A stretch of DNA of 64,000 nt from positions 22,505,561 through 22,569,560 of the forward strand of contig OY741271.1 of assembly GCA_963514095.1 (NCBI GenBank), in the 5' to 3' direction. Under the pieces are notes generated by a model, which did not search any database, had not been told where the DNA came from, and was given only the letters and a program-made list of their open reading frames with translations. This document shows positions 55,201 to 64,000 of the stretch, piece by piece. This stretch comes from Eutrigla gurnardus. Lineage: Eukaryota > Chordata > Actinopteri > Perciformes > Triglidae. Each line of letters begins with the position of its first letter. Position 1 is the stretch's first letter. Position numbers and translations under genes: made by a program.

Positions 55201-58200
55201 CTATTGTAAGCATGCCGCACGCTTTCACCTGGACGTGTTCATACATACACAAACAATTAGGTAACCATGGGGGGGATGTTTGTGATTTATGACTGTAATT
55301 GTATAGATTGCTCTCTGAATGACTGTCTCTCTGTACTCTATCATTTGTGCTCTTTATGTGAACACACTTGTCTCCTCATACAGGTATACCAGTATTTCAG
55401 CTGCTTGCCAGAGGACAGGGTGCCTTACGTGAACAGTTTAGGGGAGAGATACCGGATCAAGCAACTTCTGCACCAGCTTCCAGCCCACGACAGTGAGGTA
55501 ACATCTCCGTCACTGACTTTGGATGTTCTGGTCTTTGGCTTAACACCTGGTGTATCGTAATAGTGTGGTGATATACAAGCACACCATTCAGTCTAGCACA
55601 TCTGCTAAATCACAATACAACAATACCTCATTGTTATCCATTCTGAGCTTTCTTTCAATATTCACATAGATGCTGTCATGTTAAAAAAAAGCATTGTTTT
55701 TTGGAAAAAGGAGAAACAGAAGATCTTGGATTTTGTTCCATCTTATACCTTTAAATATTATTTGGTGTGTTTTTGGTGATTCATCTTGAAATATCTGCAT
55801 CTTACCCATCATTGCGATGTGGATGTGGCCCTTGAAGCCAGAAAAAAAAATGGGTTCATATTAATTTTAAATTAGCATTTATTTAAAGCATTACACATTA
55901 AATCCAAAGAATCTTTTGGATGATACAAAACTAGCCTAACTTTAAAATCTAGATGATTCTAATCGTCACTTTTATAATTCGTCAGGACCTTTTTGAAAGT
56001 GACATTTGACATTTCAAGAGACTTATAAACAATACATTTGTTCTAAATTACAGTAACAAAATGACTCTCTGAACTCACTGAAGCTCAGATGTAAATAAGA
56101 ATATGTGTGTGTCTCCTGCAGTCCCAGTACTGTAACACTCTGGACGAGGAGGAGAAGAAGGAGCTGCGTTTGTTCAGTCAGCAGAGGAAAAGAGAAAACC
56201 TGGGCAGAGGCGTCGTCCGACTCTTCCCAGTAACTATGACGGGAGCCATCTGCCAACAGGTAGAGCAACATTTTTACTTATGTCTAGAAAACGTAGCAGA
56301 TTATACAGTTTCCTTATATGACAAAAGGGAGTCTTGCTGATGGTGAATTGAAGCTATAGATTCTTAGTGATTTCTCCTTGCTTGCAGAGCCGGGCCAACA
56401 GTGCCTACATTTACCAGAATGCACTGTGCACGAGCTTATGGCCAATACGACCTCTAAACGCTCCTCAGCACGCCACTCAACAGCCGGGAAATAAAACACA
56501 GGCAACTTCTGTTGGTCGCGAGGAGCGGCAGCAAATATTTGAGCACAAACTGCAAACGTGATATTTTCACGGCTAAATTAAACTCTCCTCTGCTACGATC
56601 GCTCTCTATGTCTTGCTCTACCACACGCTCCCTTCACACACAAACACTCTCAAGTGCTTCTCCTCCAAATGAGCTACGCTACTCTTGCAACAAGCAGTCG
56701 GTGTTTGCTCTCGGCAGTTACGGTTCTGGAGGCTCCTCTCCGCTGAATTTCTTTGGCCGCATACCCTGGCTCGGATAAATACAGTTGAATATCGGAGTCA
56801 GCTGAAACACTGTGCGCTCATATTTTGGGATGCCATTCACCCAGTTTGCCATACAAGCGAAGACAAACTGGTAGCTCTGTTTCTGTTGTTTTTGTTTTCT
56901 GGCTACCCAGACAAATTCAATTCAATTTTATTTATAGTATCACATCACAACAGAAGTCATCTCATTGAGCAGGACTAGAATACGCTCGTGATTTTCAGAG
57001 TTAACACAATTTCAAAGTCCCAACATCACCCATTACAACTGCTTTAACTGAAAAAACGGCCTTAATAGGCTTTTAGGCAGACATCGTGTGCAGACCAGGC
57101 CCTTGGGTTCCAACTGCATTTGTTGTTGGTAGTAGTATAGTAGTAGTATTAACAGTAGTGGTAGTATTAACAGAAGCAATAGTATCAACAGTAGTAGTTC
57201 ATGGCAGCGGGCACAGCCACACCGAGATGGATCCATCCCAACCACGTCGCCGTAGACCAAAAAGCAGGAGTAGTTGAGCAGCCACACAGCGGCAGGTGGA
57301 GCTACTACTGTATATGGTGTTTACAAAATCAGGCCAGTCAGCAGTCTGCATCGTCAGGACCTCAGCGGACTCTGCTGGACCAGAACGCACAGCCAGACTC
57401 CCGGGAGTAATCTGCTGAAATAACAGCCTGCAGTTCTTCCTTACATCCAACTAAGTCACTGTCGGCTCAAATGGCGGCGCTCCATGCAGGAAGAACAACA
57501 CAGTTTGCAGTCACGGGCCCACGCTGAGTTTATAGCTTCAACGCTGACTGTACAGCCACATAAAATGTGCCAAATGTTCTCTTTGCCTAATATTCAAACG
57601 CATCGGAGCCATGCAGAGAGTCTCTTTTTGTGGGTTTGGGAGAAAGTTTAGATCCAAGTAGGCGCAGACACAGCTCAGGGGCCCCAGCACTCTGGGATTT
57701 ACTGGGATTTTGAGTACAGGGCTGTATAAGCAAATTCCTGTCCAACCTGCAACGTTCACCGTTTGTTCAAGGATAAACCATCTAACTTCCTTCCCTCCGC
57801 ACCGCGCCCCCACCCCAACCAAATCTATTTTTACAGTGTGGCAGGCAGATCTGTGGTGGAGACATAGCGGTGTTTGCCAGTCGGGCAGGACACAATAGCT
57901 GTTGGCACCCGCAGTGTTTCCAGTGTGCCACCTGCAGCGAGCTGCTGGTCGACCTGATCTACTTCTTCCAGGACAAACAGATCTACTGCGGCCGACACCA
58001 CGCTGAGAGGCTCAAACCCCGCTGCCAGGCCTGCGATGAGGTGACTTACAAAGAAACACCAGCCTGTCTCATCAACTAATGTACCCTCAAATGAATCAAC
58101 AGTATTGTATTTGATCATTTTCCCTGACCACTGCATAGTAGAGGGGGTATCTGCATATTTTTCTGGCACTCTCTTCTTGTTTTGAATGGCTTCTCAGTTT

Positions 58201-60642
58201 GACTTAAGAGATTAGTTGACGTGGTGGACTAATGGATCCGCCACGACTGACCTACAAGAGTTCTTTAGACCCAGAGGATGGCTAAGCCTGCAACACGGCG
58301 CCACAATTTTTTACAACTGATTTGTTTACTCCTGCACCCATGAAATCATCACTGCTGTGCCGAGTGACCCCTTTCTCCCCCTCTCTTTGGCTGCTGCTTC
58401 TCAATCCTAGATTATTCTGGCAGATGAATGTACGGAGGCAGAAGGGAGATACTGGCACATGAAGCACTTCTGTTGTTTTGAGTGCGAGGCTGCGCTGGGC
58501 GGCCAGCGTTACATCATGAGAGAGAGTCGACCGTACTGCTGCTCCTGCTACGAGTCCCTGTACGCCGAGTACTGCGATACCTGCGGAGAACACATAGGTA
58601 TTGAATTCAGTCTGAAGAAACTCATGCGCCGGGGTTTGTGTTCAACGAACAGCCGTTATCAGGCAGATGTTCCTCACTCTTTCTTTACTGTCACTTAAAT
58701 ATAATTAATGTTGTAAGCAGATGGAAGAACATTTTCTGGTATTTCTTAACTATCTTTTATTATATTTTCATTCACTCATTATCTGTTTATACATCAACAT
58801 TCACTTGGATTCCCATAAAGAAGTTATATCTGTCACAAGAGCATCAAAAATAAATAATGTAATCATGAAACAATTTCCTCTTAGGTATTGATCAGGGTCA
58901 GATGACCTACGAGGGTCAGCACTGGCACGCCGTGGAGTCGTGTTTCTGCTGCGCCCGCTGCCAACTACCTCTGCTGGGGCGTCCCTTCCTCCCCCGGGGG
59001 GGGCTCATCTACTGCTCCAGGTCCTGCTCGCTGGGCGAGGACCCCAACAACTCCGACTCCTGTGACTCGGCGCTGCAGAGCAAACCGCCTCAGCACCGGC
59101 GCTGCGAGACAGCAGAGAAACGGCAGCAGCCACAGTGTGGTTCTCCACTGCAGCCACTAGAGGGCATCAAACCTCCTATAACTCACACTGCAGTGGAAAG
59201 CAGAGGTGCCGTACTCTGATGTTATGTAGGTCACACTGCTAAGAAATACTCTGTAAGTATCTTGTACTCACGCATGTAACTTCTCTCAGGTGTCCACTGC
59301 ACTGCTCCAGTTCAAAACGGGCTTCCTTCACCCAGCGGTCATCCTCATCCCAGAGGCTCCTACTCGCCTCTTCCCCACATCCACCTAGGGAATGGCTTAG
59401 GTCCATCTTGGCCCAGCGACCTTCCACATTACAGTTTACTGCCAGGGGAATCTGGTGTCAAACGGCCTGTCGTTGATCCTCAGTTCCAGGAAAATGGAAA
59501 TACTGGACTAACTGGTCTTAATTCGAGGGGAACCTCTACTAAGGACTGTAGGAACTGGGTGGAAAGGACGAATCAAGTAATGCAAGGTATCAGAAATCAG
59601 CGATGCTTGATACAAAATAAAAACATGATATCATTATTCTATATCTCTATATTTCATCTCACTGTCTTAACGACAACGTGCCCTCTGATTTTCTCTCTGC
59701 AGTGTTTCCTCCTCAGAAAAAGTCCAACCTCATTTCCCCTGACTCGCCTCCCCTCCCGCCCAACAAGCCGCCCATCCTCCCACCTCCTCTGCCCCTTAAG
59801 TCTCGTGACTTGACGCCCCTGGACTCACCCGCACCAAGCCTCCCCCAACTAGTGGACAGACCATCCGATTCGTCGCCCCCGCTGTCTCGCAGCGGCACAG
59901 CCCGGGTCAGCTTCAGAGAACCAATCAGCAGCAGCTACTCTGTTGACGAGGACGAGGATGAAGAGGAGAATGAGCAGGAGCTGCAAGAGGGAGAGGAGGT
60001 CCAGCAGGAGGAAGATGAGGTGGAGGAAGGATTCGGAAGCAGGTTGCATCTACAGAAAGGCATCCCACCACAGATGGATCTGCTGGGTGAGAAAAGGCCT
60101 TGAAAGAGATGCAAATTAAACTTAAAATTTGAGAAGGAGGTTAATTTTGTTGATTTCATGATTTTTATCTTTACCCAGATGGATCCTCTTACCAACAACG
60201 GAGTTTGCGGCGAGGGTGGAGCCGCTGCCGCATCCCCTCCGACCCCGCTCTCCACCCGGGAGCAGAGAGGCGCTCCCGGCACTCGCGGCCCGAGCGGCCA
60301 CGGCTAGACACCCTGGACTGGAGGGGCGAGAAAGAGAAGGACAAGCGGGGCTCCGCCATCGACTCCTCCCTGACCCTTCAGATGGGCCAGTACAAACATG
60401 AAGACTCTTGCTCCACATGCTCTTCGTCCTCGGACTCCGGGGAAGAGGGCTTCTTCCTGGGACAGCCCATACCTCTGCCTCCACAGCTCCGACAGCAACA
60501 ACCCGAGGGGAGCAAAGACAGGGAGGGAGAAGAGGAGGAGAGGGAGGTGCAGAGGGAATGGGGACTGAGAGGCAGCATAAGGCGGAGACGAGCTCACAGC
60601 CTTGGTGCAAAGGACAAAGATAAAAACTGTGCTATCTCTTAA
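43261..60642 (+). CDS. prickle3: Prickle-like protein 3 (PET and three LIM domains), complete, eleven coding exons
   Basis: Prickle proteins are cytoplasmic planar-cell-polarity components that bind Dishevelled and Vangl at the membrane. Exons: 43261-43302, 48819-48898, 54965-55148, 55384-55497, 56122-56259, 57837-58040, 58411-58597, 58885-59205, 59290-59586, 59703-60086, 60179-60642; about 804 aa, in frame. The N-terminus MFLHGSKKRRSNRS and DPDRGQPC match human PRICKLE3 (LMO6), followed by Cys-rich CMRCGDQCPG and CVHCKC. PET domain (about 70-180) includes DDDSGCASEEYAWVPPGLKP and EDRVPYVNSLGERYRIKQLL. LIM1 (about 187-246) begins CGRQICGGDI, LIM2 CQACDEIILADECTEAEG, LIM3 YCDTCGEHIGIDQGQMTYEG. 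The tail is proline-rich, then acidic, then EEGFFLGQPIPLPP, and ends CAIS, a CaaX prenylation motif as in other Prickles. It is longer than human PRICKLE3 (615 aa by memory), mostly in the tail. Confidence 0.96.
44062..44409 (-). repeat. Interspersed repeat, fish type C, near full-length inverted copy
   Basis: It begins CAGTGATGCAAGAAG and ends TTAGTTACTTTCCACCGCTTG-like, the reverse complement of the head of the element at 35165. Internal blocks GAAATACTCTGTTA, AAGGCCCATTTCAGGA and CTTTAATGTTGCAGCTG are familiar parts of this teleost repeat. The two ends are short inverted repeats, which suggests a non-autonomous DNA transposon. Confidence 0.75.
45985..46095 (+). repeat. Interspersed repeat, fish type C, diverged fragment
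   Basis: TACAATTTTGACGTACTTCG and GAGTATTTCCATTCTATG align by eye with the 35200-35260 part of the type C copy. It is heavily diverged and truncated on both sides. Confidence 0.5.
46470..46700. repeat. Possible degenerate retrotransposon-derived repeat
   Basis: The stretch begins AATCAGAATCAGCTCAGC and ends CAACAATGACAATAAAAACA, resembling from memory a common teleost repeat with AATCAGAATCAGCTTTATTG near one end. Divergence is high and boundaries are approximate. Confidence 0.35.
47680..47850 (+). repeat. Repeat fragments ending in a retrotransposon-like tail
   Basis: AAAGAGACAGATGCTAAAAT followed by GAGTCAATACAGATGTATAT recalls one common percomorph repeat. The adjacent TGATATTGGGCTATATAAAT with AAAACTGACTTGAA is the familiar 3' tail of a teleost non-LTR-type repeat. 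The two blocks may be separate insertions. Confidence 0.55.
48816..48818 (+). promoter_or_regulatory. prickle3: NAGNAG tandem splice acceptor at prickle3 exon 2
   Basis: The acceptor reads TTCAGCAG/GAGGAAG, so splicing can start at 48816 (adds one Gln) or 48819. Both keep frame. Such tandem acceptors often give isoforms differing by one residue. Confidence 0.7.
48899..54964 (+). other. prickle3 intron 2 (6.1 kb)
   Basis: This is a long AT-rich intron with a GTATGT donor and CCACAG acceptor. A 126-codon open frame at 51483-51863 has no recognisable domain and unremarkable composition. I see no conserved exon or RNA gene. Confidence 0.75.
56260..57836 (+). other. prickle3 intron 5 (1.6 kb), largely repeat-like
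   Basis: This separates the PET exon from the LIM1 exon. The stretch 56390-57540 has features of composite transposon remnants. AATTCAATTCAATTTTATTT at 56911 with ATAGTATCACATCACAACAG is typical of a teleost repeat, and there is GTAGTAGTATT-type simple sequence at 57127-57200. Open frames across it have no known domain. Boundaries and family are uncertain. Confidence 0.5.
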
Positions 60643-61374
60643 CCACTAGCATCAAAACACCACATGCTATTTTCTAAATGATGGTGCACAAGAAGGACTA
60701 ATGGCCCTTAATTACTCTGGTATTCAAGCTGTTTGTCGGTTTTATGATGGTGATGTAGAGTTTAATCCAGTACAGACTTTTCCAAAGGTGACCAACAGAC
60801 ATGGTTGCTGACACACTACTACTACTAAAGTATTGACTGAGAAGTGATGAACGTGGAGGGATTATTGTAACTCATCTTGTAACATCTAGGAGAGGACTTC
60901 CTCCTCCGTGTTTACTTGAACACCAACTGCCAACCGCTGGAGTTAAATGATCACCTTCATTTTCATATGCAAACCTTACAGTAGCACGTTAAACCCAGAA
61001 CCAACAGCTCATTCCTCCGTCACGGTTTGTGAAAGGAACAATAAATATATCTTATTTTGTAACCATTATTATGTGCTCTTATGTGCAATTTGTATATGAC
61101 TGTAATATATTACAGTTAAGAACACTAAATGGACAACTGTTGAGGTAGTTTTGTGATTGACAAAGTATCACACAAAGGAGAATTTGAGGGGGTTTCATTT
61201 GTTGTGTGTGTCCTAGTCAAATGTCTTTGATTAAAAATAACACTTGTATGACTTTAAGGTCATTTATTTTTTTATATACTTGGTGTAGGTCACGATTCTT
61301 TCTTGTTTTATCTCGGTTAAAAAGAAAAGATTATCATTTCTGTTTCTCAGATTGTGCGAGAACAATTTTATGAT

Positions 61375-61380
61375 AATAAA
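61375..61380 (+). terminator. Poly(A) signal candidate for prickle3
   Basis: AATAAA lies 733 bp after the stop. An earlier AATAAA is at 61040-61045. Confidence 0.5.
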
Positions 61381-61573
61381 TGTGTCTAAATTGTTTGTCT
61401 TGCTTTGCGTACTTCATTCTACATATTTCAACATTCAACATAGACCTTTGTACAGTTTGTCAGCATGCAGATGAGCCATGACTCCTTATCACCCAGCCCA
61501 GCGGTGTGCAACAATGGCCGGGTCATGTGACTAAAAAGAAGTCAGGTTATTTCCTTGTGTGAGGGCTGTTGAG

Positions 61574-61597
61574 CCAATCAGTGGGAGGGGGCGGGGC
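61574..61597 (+). promoter_or_regulatory. CCAAT box and GC box of the FAM110-family gene
   Basis: CCAAT at 61574-61578 is followed by GGGGCGGGGC at 61588-61597. They lie about 80-100 bp before the first (non-coding) exon, which was inferred from its strong donor at 61758. This is a typical TATA-less promoter arrangement. Confidence 0.55.
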
Positions 61598-62562
61598 TCA
61601 GGAGGAGCACACATGAGTTGTCAAACAGGTTTGTCTTGAGCTGCTAACTCTTTTCAAACACATTCACACACATTCTCCTCAGCGGGACAGCACGGTGCGT
61701 TCGCTGGCCTCACGGGAAACTCAAGAGCGGATCAGGCGATCAACAGGGAAGGACAAGGTGAGTTTTGTGGAGAAATGCCTAAGATAAAAAAAAAAAAAAA
61801 ATGGAACAGCTTCATAGAAGCAGAGTTGAGCTTGTCAGGACATGAGTGGTGGAGGCCTTGAGTACATGTGGGACATTTTTCTGTTGTTTACCTGCCCCCC
61901 CTTTGTGTTTCTGAATCTCTCCCGCTTCGCTCCATTGTTTGTCATTTACTCTCAGTGGCAGAACATGCTGGCACTTGACTCAGAAAACATTACATTAATG
62001 GCTTTATATTTGTTTGTCTGACCCGCCTCCTGACATTCCTCTTTGCTTTGTAATAACACACCGGCCCGCCACCGTTTAATGATACACACGGTGCTGGTTG
62101 TCTCTGCCCTTTGTGTGAATCCGTAGCCTTCAGGTAACCGACGGAAATGCAGAAAGGGTCACCGCTCTGTCAGCAGGAGTTTGGCCCGGCTCAGACTGGA
62201 ATGGCAACTATGTGGAGAATGTGACCGGCCAATGCAGACTACTTCAATCTCACACAGTCTCTTCAGCATGTACAGAAGGGCAGGAAGACCGCCTTATACC
62301 AAGTTCATTATTGTGACCTTCGCCAAAGTTCGAGGCTTATCGCTTTGGCACACAAAGAGGGATGCTTAGTGGGACCCGGTTGTTATGACTTCACTTTACC
62401 CTCGTGGTTCAGCAAGAAGGCCCACTACGGACCTTGGCAACTGGCTGCTGTATTTAAAGATGAGGAGCCATTGTTCCCATAGCAGCTGTTGGTGTGTGTG
62501 ATCTGCTCTGCATCGCCTCCAGACAATAGCTTGTTGACAGCTGTCCTGATGCACCTCCCCAC

Positions 62563-62565
<3 letters not shown>

Positions 62566-62628
<63 letters not shown>
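62566..62628. repeat. (CA)n microsatellite
   Basis: About 63 bp of uninterrupted CA dinucleotides lie within the 5' UTR intron of the FAM110-family gene. Confidence 0.95.
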
Positions 62629-62630
<2 letters not shown>

Positions 62631-63083
62631 CACTCTTTTCACAGGCCTTCTACTGAGTGAAAATCAAGTGGCAGTTTTATTGTCTATTTGTCGACAGCGA
62701 TGGATGACTGAGGGGGATTGTTCAGATACGTCTGTGTCAGCAGCGAATTACATTGTAAGACGGAGAGGGCTTCGAGCGGGTGATTGGCTACGGCCTCAAA
62801 GAAAGGGGCGGGATCACGGGTGGAGGTGGCTGTGTCCCGTCTGTGTAACAATACTGAAAGTGCCCTGAGGAAGACGCTTGTTTTTTTCATGTAAATGTTT
62901 TATTGACTTTCATCCGAGTTCCTTATTGAGCTGACTGATGTCTCTTTTCCGCAGGAAGTCCAAATGAGAAATGGAGTTCAACTGAGATGCTGAGACTGCA
63001 TCTCCATTTCTGCAGAACTGGGAGATTTATTTCAAGCTGGCTTGAAAAAAAAGCTGTGAAGAGACGACTACTGATCTCACAAA

Positions 63084-64000
63084 ATGCCTTTGGAGGCTCT
63101 CCAACGCCCCGTGAGGCAGCCGGCGAGGACTGCTGTAGCTGCTACACCGCCACGCTTGCGGCCCAAGGGGCCAGTGGGGCCCGTGGGGCCGGACTTCTAC
63201 CGGCAGTTCAAGACGGCAGCGGGCCGACCGAAGCAGAGTGCAGTGGAGAGACTGGAAGCAGACAAGGCTAAATATGTCAAGAGTCAGGGGGCTCTTTCTA
63301 AACAGCAGCCGGTCAGGCCCCCCGAAGTGCGTAAGCCCCTGCTGAACCGCGGCACGGCTCTGCAGCCCACCAGGAAGACCCCCGCCCAAACGAAAACAAA
63401 GCAGGAGGGGGTCCAGCTAGACCTGGAGCATCTGAGTAATCTGATCAGCGGTGTGAACGATGGTGCTGCTGCAAACTCAGAGGACCGTAGAGCTCCTGGT
63501 GGTGCTGCCCCCTCACACAGCTCTCCTAGACCCACACCTGCAGGGGCTCCACAGAAGAAGGAGAGGCCATGTCCGCCCCCTCGCCCTGACTGGTCCAGTC
63601 CAGCTAAGGTGAGATTAAAAGCCTCGGGACCTGCCAGGGTAGAGAGTCCTGGCTCTCCGGGGTCCCCAGCTGCAGGGACAGTGCGTAGAGTGGACGTCAT
63701 GCCTCAGGCCAGTCCTGCGAGGACGCCCTGTAGACCCCCTCAGTACATCCGGCAGCCCCTTCAGCCCATCCCTTTACACTCCCAGTTTCCACTCCGCCCG
63801 ACTGCTTCACACCTGCGTCTCTTCCTCACCAGAACGTCACCACATTCTTCTCCTCTGAAACCAGTCGTTGCCCCATCTAAACCTGACGATCCTCCCTCCT
63901 CTCCAGCCGATACCCCCGTCCCAGTTCCACCTCCCACCGGCCTTGCCGTCTTCCCTCCCCCCTCCCCGGCTATAACCCGTTTGTCCTCCTCCAGCTCCAG
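63084..64000 (+). CDS. FAM110-family protein, N-terminal 305 residues (gene continues past the window)
   Basis: FAM110 proteins associate with centrosomes and microtubules; their biochemistry is little known. The frame opens at MPLEALQRPVRQPAR, is open to the window end and has no stop. The hallmark is GRPKQSAVERLEADKAKYVK (residues about 48-67), the FAM110 N-terminal signature, followed by QLDLEHLSNLISG (compare LDLDILSSLI in FAM110A). TVRRVDVMPQASPAR resembles FAM110A AVRRVDVRPLPASPAR. The rest is Pro/Ser-rich. The conserved C-terminal domain (SKSDLS, ERFFNFCGL and later in relatives) is not reached. The start is supported by the conserved MP start of relatives and the 5' UTR exon structure. 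The coding region is probably a single exon, as in relatives. Which of FAM110A-D it represents, or whether it is an extra paralogue, is unresolved. Confidence 0.88.
   Translation, partial: MPLEALQRPVRQPARTAVAATPPRLRPKGPVGPVGPDFYRQFKTAAGRPKQSAVERLEADKAKYVKSQGALSKQQPVRPPEVRKPLLNRGTALQPTRKTPAQTKTKQEGVQLDLEHLSNLISGVNDGAAANSEDRRAPGGAAPSHSSPRPTPAGAPQKKERPCPPPRPDWSSPAKVRLKASGPARVESPGSPGSPAAGTVRRVDVMPQASPARTPCRPPQYIRQPLQPIPLHSQFPLRPTASHLRLFLTRTSPHSSPLKPVVAPSKPDDPPSSPADTPVPVPPPTGLAVFPPPSPAITRLSSSSS

Larger units (their letters stand above)
60643..63083. other. prickle3 3' UTR, promoter, 5' UTR exon and intron of the FAM110-family gene
   Basis: prickle3 poly(A) signals are at 61040-61045 and 61375-61380. 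About 200 bp later come a CCAAT box and a GC box. A non-coding exon ends AGGGAAGGACAAG at 61757, before GTGAGT. The intron 61758-62954 carries an A-run (61785-61801) and a CA array (62566-62628). The second exon begins at 62955 after TTCCGCAG and has 129 nt of 5' UTR before the ATG. Confidence 0.65.

Noticed and set aside
60122..60610. 162-codon antisense open frame over the last prickle3 exon
   Set aside because: It is the mirror of a GC-rich, biased coding exon whose sense frame matches Prickle3 exactly.

Overview
The window is vertebrate nuclear DNA, almost certainly from a ray-finned fish and probably a percomorph. The evidence is multi-exon genes with compact introns (many 75-120 bp), long CA/GT and CT microsatellites, and interspersed fold-back repeats that I recognise from percomorph introns. 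No bacterial operon, phage, CRISPR array or rRNA/tRNA gene was seen.

Six genes all lie on the + strand. In order they are: the 3' end of timm17b (1-1794, inner-membrane protein translocase subunit); a complete cacna1f (3732-20747, Cav1.4 L-type calcium channel alpha-1 subunit, 47 coding exons read here, 2090 aa); syp (22075-30365, synaptophysin, 6 coding exons, 295 aa, long 3' UTR); plp2 (35864-40926, MARVEL-type proteolipid, 5 exons, 154 aa); prickle3 (43261-60642, PET plus three LIM domains, 11 exons, about 804 aa); and the 5' part of a FAM110-family gene (non-coding exon near 61680-61757, coding exon from 63084 running off the window). All four complete coding sequences keep one open frame across every proposed exon junction, which is the main support for the exon maps.

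The set timm17b, cacna1f, syp, plp2 and prickle3 corresponds to genes clustered on human Xp11.23, so this is an ancient conserved block. Cav1.4 and synaptophysin both act at presynaptic terminals (Cav1.4 at photoreceptor ribbon synapses), so two neighbours share a cellular compartment; the other genes have unrelated roles.

The most notable sequence observations are two minor-spliceosome (U12-type) introns in cacna1f, one apparently with AT-AA termini. Others are a 78-bp AC microsatellite fused to the splice donor of the domain I pore exon, two frame-neutral microexons, a perfect 27-bp coding tandem repeat in the Cav1.4 tail, a 3' UTR intron candidate in syp, and fish fold-back repeats present in opposite orientations. 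I found no wholly new gene system.
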